This document shows positions 57,910-64,000 of a DNA stretch of 64,000 nucleotides, piece after piece (within the stretch, counting starts at the first letter, position 1; each line of letters starts with the position of its first letter). The notes below the pieces were generated by a model. It was not told where the DNA came from, ran no database searches, and saw only the letters and a list, made by a program, of their open reading frames with translations. The DNA comes from Xylaria sp. FL1777 (taxonomy: Eukaryota; Ascomycota; Sordariomycetes; Xylariales; Xylariaceae). Position numbers and translations under genes: made by a program. The stretch spans positions 434,001-498,000 of the forward strand of contig MU400523.1 in assembly GCA_022578965.1 (NCBI GenBank). Direction: 5' to 3'.

Positions 57910-60006
57910 ATGGCTAGCTTCATCTCCAACATGTTCCCCTCGTCGCAGGGCTCTAGAGACACCAGGCCTTTAGACAACGACCGTCCAAGCACACCATCCA
58001 AGAACACCTTCGTCGACCCCATTTCCACGCCACGAGGCAGTCCAAGCAAGAGGACGATCCCCCCCGGCGCCCACGAGCTCCCCACCGCTTTTGAGAGCGC
58101 TCTTAAGCTCAACCCGAGCGCCCTTGGAAGTCCAGTCAGGCTTAGACCCCAGAGTAGTGGCGCTCCATTGTCGCCCTCCAAGAGCAATATACAGCCCGCT
58201 GATGATCCTTTCTTCTCGGCTTCCCCTAGCGTCGACAACAGCATCATCCACAAAACCGGACAGTCGCCTGACGCTCCCATCAAGAAGCAGGGACAAGAAA
58301 ATACACCGCCTACACGGTCACGCATCCCTATGCTGAACCACAACCAAGCCGCCTTGTCTCGCCATGAATTATACCAGCCTCGAGATAGTAGACCTCATAC
58401 GCCAACTACTAAGAAGTTCAACACTGCTCGTGGCCTAACTCCGGAGGAGCTTGAGATCTTGAAGAAGCCCTCTGTTCGTCGCTTAGTTAATGTCACTCAA
58501 CTCTGTAAGAGATCGCTGCTCTCGCTCTGCTTCTCTGCGAGGCTAACGTCACCAAAGACTTCTTAGACTACTACTTCGATCTTCTCACTTATGTCAGCTC
58601 CAGACAAAATAGGCTGAGTGCCTTTAAATCAGAGATTCCAGCTCCGCCTGAAACAGATCAAGAGGAATATGACAAGCTGTGGCAAAAGTATGCAGGGAGA
58701 GAGCGTGCAGCTCTACGCAAGCGTCGAATACGGCTCCGGCACGGCGACTTCCAGATCCTTACGCAGGTTGGTCAGGGGGGCTATGGGCAAGTGTTCCTTG
58801 CGCAGAAAAAGGACACCAGGGAAGTGTGCGCGCTGAAGGTCATGAACAAGAAGCTTCTTTTTAAGCTAGATGAGATCCGCCACGTGCTAACAGAGCGAGA
58901 TATCCTAACGACTGCCAACAGCGAGTGGTTGGTCCGGCTTCTTTACTCATTCCAGGACGACAAGAGTATCTATCTTGCCATGGAATATGTCCCTGGTGGA
59001 GACTTCCGGACACTTCTCAACAACACAGGCGTGCTCTCCAACCGCCATGCTCGCTTCTACATCGCAGAAATGTTCTGTTCCGTCGATGCTCTTCATAAGC
59101 TTGGCTATATTCACCGTGATTTGAAACCCGAAAACTTCCTGGTAGATTCCACGGGGCATGTGAAGCTTACAGATTTTGGCCTGGCAGCCGGCAATGTTGC
59201 ATCGTCCAAAATCAATTCAATGCGTATCAGACTGGAAAAGGCATCCGAAACCCAGGTTCCTTTTGGTAAGGCTATGGATCAAAGAACTATAGCCGAGCGC
59301 CGTGAGGGTTACCAGACGATGCGCGAGAATGACGTGAATTATGCCAAGTCCATAGTGGGATCTCCCGACTACATGGCTCCTGAGGTCCTCCGAGGAGAGG
59401 AATACGACTTTACTGTGGATTATTGGAGCTTAGGCTGTATGCTATTTGAGGCTCTTACGGGTTTCCCGCCGTTTGCGGGCTCATCGGCTGATGAGACCTG
59501 GCGAAACTTGAAGCATTGGCGAGACGTACTTAAGCGTCCTGTCTGGGAAGATCCGAATTACTTCCTCAGTAACCGCACATGGAGTTTTATCACCACGTAA
59601 GTTGATACGTTGTCTTGTGTCTTTTAGTATTAGTAGAATTGACCAAGCTTTCAGATGTATCAATTCGCGGTCTAAGCGTTTCTCGGCCATTAAAGAAATT
59701 TACGAGCACCAATACTTCTCCGAAGTCGATTGGCAAACTCTTCGACAATCGAAAGCTCCCTTTGTCCCTGAGCTTGACTCTGAAACTGACGCGGGATATT
59801 TTGATGACTTCAGCAACGAGGCTGACATGGCTAAGTACAAAGAGGTCCATGACAAACAACAGGCCTTGGAAAGCATGGCCGATCGGGAAGAAGAGATGGG
59901 CAAGGGGCTTTTTGTTGGCTTTACCTTTCGTCATCGCAAGACCACTGAGGACGGCACTCCGCGTAAAGGAATCCAAACGGACGGGAGCTTCGGTACGATG
60001 CTCTAG
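57910..60006 (+). CDS. sidB: Sid2/Dbf2-type NDR kinase (septation/mitotic exit)
   Basis: Three exons (57910-58504, 58558-59596, 59655-60006) give 661 residues. The first about 200 residues are Ser/Pro-rich and probably regulatory. The MOB-binding region follows at about 199-260 (YFLDYYFDLLTYVSSRQNRL). The kinase domain has the loop GQGGYGQV at 270-277, Lys292, catalytic HRDLKPEN at 384-391 and DFG at 404-406. An insertion of about 55 residues before SIVGSPDYMAPE is typical of the NDR/LATS group. The hydrophobic motif FVGFTF is near 631-636. The enzyme acts at the spindle pole and septum in mitotic exit and septation. The symbol is by analogy to Aspergillus SidB. Confidence 0.93.
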
Positions 60007-62054
60007 GGCAAAGGCCTCCCAGGGGGAGCGGCTGTCTACTTTCATTGGAAGATGTTAGTTTGTGTTCTTGGCATGAATTGTTATATTCGTTACTTGGAGG
60101 TATTCTTTGGTAACCAGCGTCTCCCATACCTCTCCAGGGCTGAGGATATACGACGACGCAGCCATCAGCCACGCTGCGACAATGGTGCCACATGTTCACT
60201 GTTGGCAATTGCCGACTCCGTCGTATGAAGAATACAGGGCCTTCGAGGGCAATACTCTTATATTTTGCACATGGGGCTTGGGAGTTCAGGTTGGGTTGGG
60301 AATAGTAGCATCATGAGAGAGGGACACGAGACAAACCGTTGTCGGGCGGTTAGGAAGACAGCCATTGTATAACAGTGTTGTATTAGGCTACTTCTTGTGG
60401 GAACTTCACGTTTCGGTCAACAACGAGGCGAATTCATTTTTCCAAAGTATACCGCAGGGAATTACTACCTCTACGAAACAAAAACAAGCATGAGAAAGTT
60501 CGGCTAGGGGTCTCAGTCAGTGTGAGACCTTGGGGAATTTGAATCTGCTCTTGCATAAGAAATAGCCTGTAGTCTGATGTCACTGATTCTGTTTTACTGG
60601 CACCCTAAAGCATCGAGTGTCTGAAGGACGCAATTGTACACGCATATGCTGCGGCGCATCCAACCAGTACGGACAGGTGTGTTTGCGTAGAGTCAGACAT
60701 GCGGTGTGATTTGTGCACTATAGCTGAGCTGAAATCGATCGTGTACTCGGTATGACGAAGACAGATCATTAGGCCCAGCTATTTTTGCCATTTCATTGCC
60801 GAACGCCTACAATTCACCACATGAAGCTTTTCTGCCCCCCGGACGCGTGTGCTGGGATACAGATGGCGCAGCCAACTTTACCTCTCGGTCCCGGATGGTT
60901 CTTGAGATTTCCCTTTCGGGGTCAGCATGGTTGCCCTGCCCATCATTGATTGGCTACATGGCAATTGGGAGGTCAGCCCCCGGAGCTCCCCAACATCAAT
61001 CCCCGCACAGCATTGAAGCTTCGACCTCGCACGACGCCTTCGTGGACGGTATTCGACTAACCTAAGCCACGCCATTGACAATACTGCCGTTGAAGAGCTC
61101 ATGGATATCTTCGTGCTTTTTTTTTATTATTGGCATAGGTAGTAAGTAGTCTTGGAGCTGCAATCTGAGCCGACGGAAACAACGCAATGGCTGGTGTCCA
61201 CTGACACTATGCTTGTTCCTCCCTTCCTCTGACAATACCCTCGCTCTGGTTTCCAGTTGATGAGACTCATGCTGTACCACTCAAGATTCTATGTTGGACT
61301 ATTAGTAGCTCGGGGGCTAGCACTACTCGCACCTACTACGTGGCCGCGGTCGTGAAACCTGTCTTTAGTTGGCTAGCCTTCAAACTTTGTTCCCTTCCTA
61401 CTCACCAGACACACGTCTCCCTATCCGCAACCACTATTGTCTTCCATTTGTCTTGAGGACGCGCGGCTCAACCAACGACGAGGCAACTACATCTTTCCTG
61501 TACGCCACACTGAACAACCTCGTTCCTTGTCCGTTTGCCCACCTGACTAGAGCAGCAGCTAAACACCTCACCCGCGGTGTGTCGTCAAGATAAACAGTAT
61601 CGAAACTCTGTTTAGCTTCCCTTATTCGGGCTGAGGGTGGTTGCCATGGCGGCCGGTTCGAGTGAGGACTACGCCACTAGGCCTAACAGCCGCAGCCCGA
61701 GCCTTACATCTGTCTACGAATATGCGCATGAAAAGTACTGTCGTTTCTTCTCAGGCTTGGCCCGGTAAGACGGCCCCATGATATGCACCTCGTGCGATGA
61801 CGACTACGCTGCGCGGGTAAGGACGTGGTATTTTGAGTTCTTACCCATTGACACATACGTATACCTCGATGTGACCGCCCAAAGACTCTCACAAAACGCA
61901 TATATAAGTAAATGTGCCGCACGACATGACCTCTTCCCCTTTTCATCATATTCTACTTTTACAGATACATATCTACCAAAACCTGGATTAACACTTATCT
62001 TACCCTCGCTACACGCTCCGACCGCCTTTAGAATAATATACACTGCTTTTCAAA
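60007..62054. other. Gene-poor region, 2 kb
   Basis: No supported gene. The right end is the promoter of the GPI glycoprotein, including its TATA box. Frames near 60107-60316 and 61369-61593 lack motifs. Confidence 0.5.
61901..61908 (+). promoter_or_regulatory. TATA box candidate for the GPI-type glycoprotein gene
   Basis: TATATAAG at 61901 lies about 154 bp before the ATG at 62055. The leader in between is pyrimidine-rich and ends CTTTTCAAAATG. Confidence 0.5.
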
Positions 62055-63051
62055 ATGAAAGCTTCGACTCTCATCGCTACGGCGGCGGTACCTACCATCG
62101 CTGCCGGCCAATGGTGGAATGGAGCTCCCCAGTGTGCTGTAAGTCTACAGCTTCTTTTCCTACCGCCTTCCTTACCTCGAAGAAACCTCGTTGTCCGCCG
62201 TTCGAATCTTACATTAACTAATCTACTCCCGTTAATAGCAATCCTGCCTGTCCTCCGCATGGGCTGGCCCCTCGGGCACGACCACCAGCTGGTGGCCACA
62301 GCAGTCCGAGTACTGTGACGAAGACAAGGGAAAGAGTATCGGAAACTGCATCGACAGCGCCTGCACCGCGACGCCCACCGCCTACACCTCTTACAGCTCC
62401 CTCTCCTCGTCCCTGTGCTCTCGTTACGCATCGTGCACCAACGCCGGTAGCACCGGCGTGCAAACAATCACCTACCCCGGCGGACCTGTGACGTGGGCCG
62501 CGCCCGGCGGCTGGGGAGGCAAGTACTTCCCCAGCGGACGCGGACCCGGATACGACAGCGCGGGCCAATGGGGTGGCCCCAACGGTACCGACTACAGCCA
62601 ATACTGGTCCGACTGGGCGTCCGCGTACAGCGGCTCGAAGACGTGGTCCGGCGGCGTCGTCACCGTCACGGGGTGTGCGTTCGACGGCTCGCCCTGGTTC
62701 GTCGGGCCCAACTGCGGCTGGAACGGCCTCGGCGGCTTCAATGGCTTTGTGGGCTGGGGCTCCGGCTGGAGCTGGGGCCCGACGGTCACGGAGATTGTCA
62801 CCGTCACCACGACGGATACCAGCGGCAAGACGACCACCGAGACCGGCCTCGGCACAGTGGTTGCTGCCGTCAGTGGAACGCTCACCACCTCTTCTATCAT
62901 CGGTGTCATCGCCGAGGAGACCGGCAGCTCCAGCAGCTCCACCCCCAATGCTGCTCACCGCATGGCGGGCCAGGGCCCCGAGGGCTCGATCGTCACCGTC
63001 TTCTTGGGCCTCGGGCTCGGCTCTGTCCTGGCCGTTGCCGGCATGCTATAA
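62055..63051 (+). CDS. Cysteine-containing, glycine-rich GPI-type surface glycoprotein
   Basis: Two exons (62055-62138, 62239-63051) give 298 residues. The signal peptide is MKASTLIATAAVPTIAAG. After it the cysteines are spaced as in a CFEM-like or related small domain: QWWNGAPQCAQSCLSS, YCDEDKGKSIGNCIDSACT and LCSRYASCTN. The middle is rich in Gly, Trp, Ser and Thr (GGWGGKYFPSGRGPGY, GSGWSWGP). The end carries a Ser-rich spacer and a hydrophobic tail (VTVFLGLGLGSVLAVAGML) that fits a GPI signal. A wall or plasma-membrane location is inferred. The cysteine pattern is not a clear match to CFEM, so I do not assign it. Confidence 0.82.
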
Positions 63052-63561
63052 ACTAGAATGGAATACCAAGCAAGACGCGGTCAGCATCTTACCCAGCCTA
63101 CCGCTGCCTAACGACAGCTGCACATAGAGGTAGTTGGCTGGGGTTTCCACCTATTGTTCGGGGCACATTTGCATTTTTTTCCCTCGTGTAATCATCGTTG
63201 GTGCATTTATAATACCATAGATAGTGCAACAACCTAGCTTGGGCTAGGAAAACTTACATTCGCTAGTGTTAATAAGTTGAGAAAAAAGTAATAAGGCGTC
63301 GCGATTAGGGGTTAGGGGTTGGGGGTTAAGGGTTAATCATGTAAAGGGGGGCGCAAAAGGAGGATAATACGGGTGTATTTTCTATTTTCTGGGTATCGCA
63401 TAACCATGTTGTTGTATGTACAGTAAATAATCTTGTCATGGATTGAAACGTCACTCCTTCAAACCCAGCAAAAAGGGCCCTTAACTACAAGTCTCTAAAC
63501 GAAGCTATTCCGTAAACCCAACCCCCCCCCCCCCCCCCCCTTGCCCCCTTCCTCCTCCCCT
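63052..63561. other. Intergenic region with telomere-like run and poly-C
   Basis: 3' flanks of two convergent genes. It contains a degenerate TTAGGG-like run (63305-63336) and a run of 19 C at 63522-63540, 21 bp from the stop of the right-hand gene. Confidence 0.7.
63305..63336 (+). repeat. Degenerate telomere-like repeat (TTAGGGG, TTAAGGG units)
   Basis: TTAGGGG, TTAGGGG, TTGGGGG, TTAAGGG and TTAA follow each other directly. It is four near-units and too short and mixed to be a chromosome end. Confidence 0.6.
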
Positions 63562-64000
63562 TCACAATCGACGATCGAACTCGTCGAGGTCAAATAGGAT
63601 ACTCGTCCCCGTAGACGACGCCGACAGAGGAGACTTATCGCCCCCTCTGCTCCGCTGCCTGCCCCGTTCCCGTTCCCGTTCCCCCTCATAAGACTCGGCG
63701 TACGTCGTGCCTCTCCACCGCCTATGGTCGAACCGCTCGCCGGGCGCCACGGGCGGGAGAACCGGGACCTGAGGCCGTCTATCCGCCAGCGTCCCTCCCC
63801 TCGGCAATACACTACCACCACCACCCCCTTGACCTCGCCCAGTCGGCGTCTGCCACCCTAAGACAGGCGACTCGACATTCGCCCGACTCGGCCTCGACAG
63901 CGAGCCGTACCGACCCAGCGACGGCGTGCTATTGTTCGGGCGCGACATCCCCACGATTCCCGGCCCCCCTCCCCGTCTCAACACCTCTACTTCCCCGTAA
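63562..64000 (-). CDS. Hypothetical basic, Gly/Arg-rich protein, C-terminal part
   Basis: On the minus strand a frame is open from the right edge to a TAA at 63562-63564, about 145 codons, and continues outside the window. The reading is rich in Arg, Gly, Ser and Pro (SRPNNSTPSLGRYGSLSRPS, ERERERGRQRSRGGDK) and ends SILFDLDEFDRRL. There is no domain or membrane segment in this part. The composition suggests a disordered tail of a longer protein. The start lies beyond the window. Confidence 0.55.
   Translation of the reverse strand, partial: YGEVEVLRRGGGPGIVGMSRPNNSTPSLGRYGSLSRPSRANVESPVLGWQTPTGRGQGGGGGSVLPRGGTLADRRPQVPVLPPVAPGERFDHRRWRGTTYAESYEGERERERGRQRSRGGDKSPLSASSTGTSILFDLDEFDRRL

Noticed and set aside
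63522..63540. Run of 19 C
   Set aside because: A homopolymer prone to sequencing error; listed in the intergenic entry but not treated as a biological signal.

Overview
The window looks like nuclear DNA of a filamentous ascomycete (Pezizomycotina, plausibly Sordariomycetes; the class is an inference). The genes carry short introns (about 45-160 bp) with GTRNGT donors and CTRAY-like branch sites, and are spaced 0.3-2.6 kb apart. The gene families are typical of such fungi: cerato-platanin, family-5 esterase, non-reducing polyketide synthase (PKS), family-2 heme peroxidase, a Dbf2/Sid2-type kinase and a GPI-type wall glycoprotein. I built the exon models by hand from splice signals, frame continuity and family motifs.

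Layout. 0-6.7 kb: the 3' end of a cerato-platanin gene, a secreted M64-type metallopeptidase with an odd 3' end, a D-lactate dehydrogenase-like enzyme and a small hypothetical gene. 8.3-10.1 kb: a MATE efflux pump. 10.3-16.4 kb: an accessory, decayed stretch with a strong hairpin, broken coding remnants and one intact kinase-like gene. 16.5-19.2 kb: an aldo-keto reductase preceded by four phased CACCCTCC boxes, and a single-pass membrane protein with a proline-rich tail.

20.2-28.9 kb is the biosynthetic core. It holds a complete NR-PKS of about 2095 residues (SAT-KS-AT-PT-ACP-TE), whose SAT domain is split by an intron, and a secreted chloroperoxidase-type heme peroxidase on the same strand. 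The aldo-keto reductase and MATE pump upstream are possible partners. No pathway-specific Zn2Cys6 regulator is visible.

31.5-41.7 kb: an MFSD10-like transporter, a two-module nuclear-type protein of the family I associate with DUF7726, a family-5 esterase, a coding relic, and a large coiled-coil protein with two AT-hook-like motifs. 42-48.2 kb: a small membrane protein, a 3-hydroxyisobutyrate-dehydrogenase-family enzyme, a SAM methyltransferase, a tRNA-Arg relic and an epoxide hydrolase; this could be a second small metabolic group. 49-64 kb is mostly housekeeping: phosphopantothenate-cysteine ligase, a monocarboxylate-type MFS transporter, a WBP11-like splicing protein, a Sid2/Dbf2 kinase, a cysteine-containing GPI-type glycoprotein and the 3' end of a minus-strand gene.

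Several non-coding structures stand out: hairpins at 10.3 and 53.1 kb, palindromic TACCTACC/GGTAGGTA elements, a degenerate telomere-like run at 63.3 kb, and two Pol III-like relics at 33.6 and 46.2 kb.
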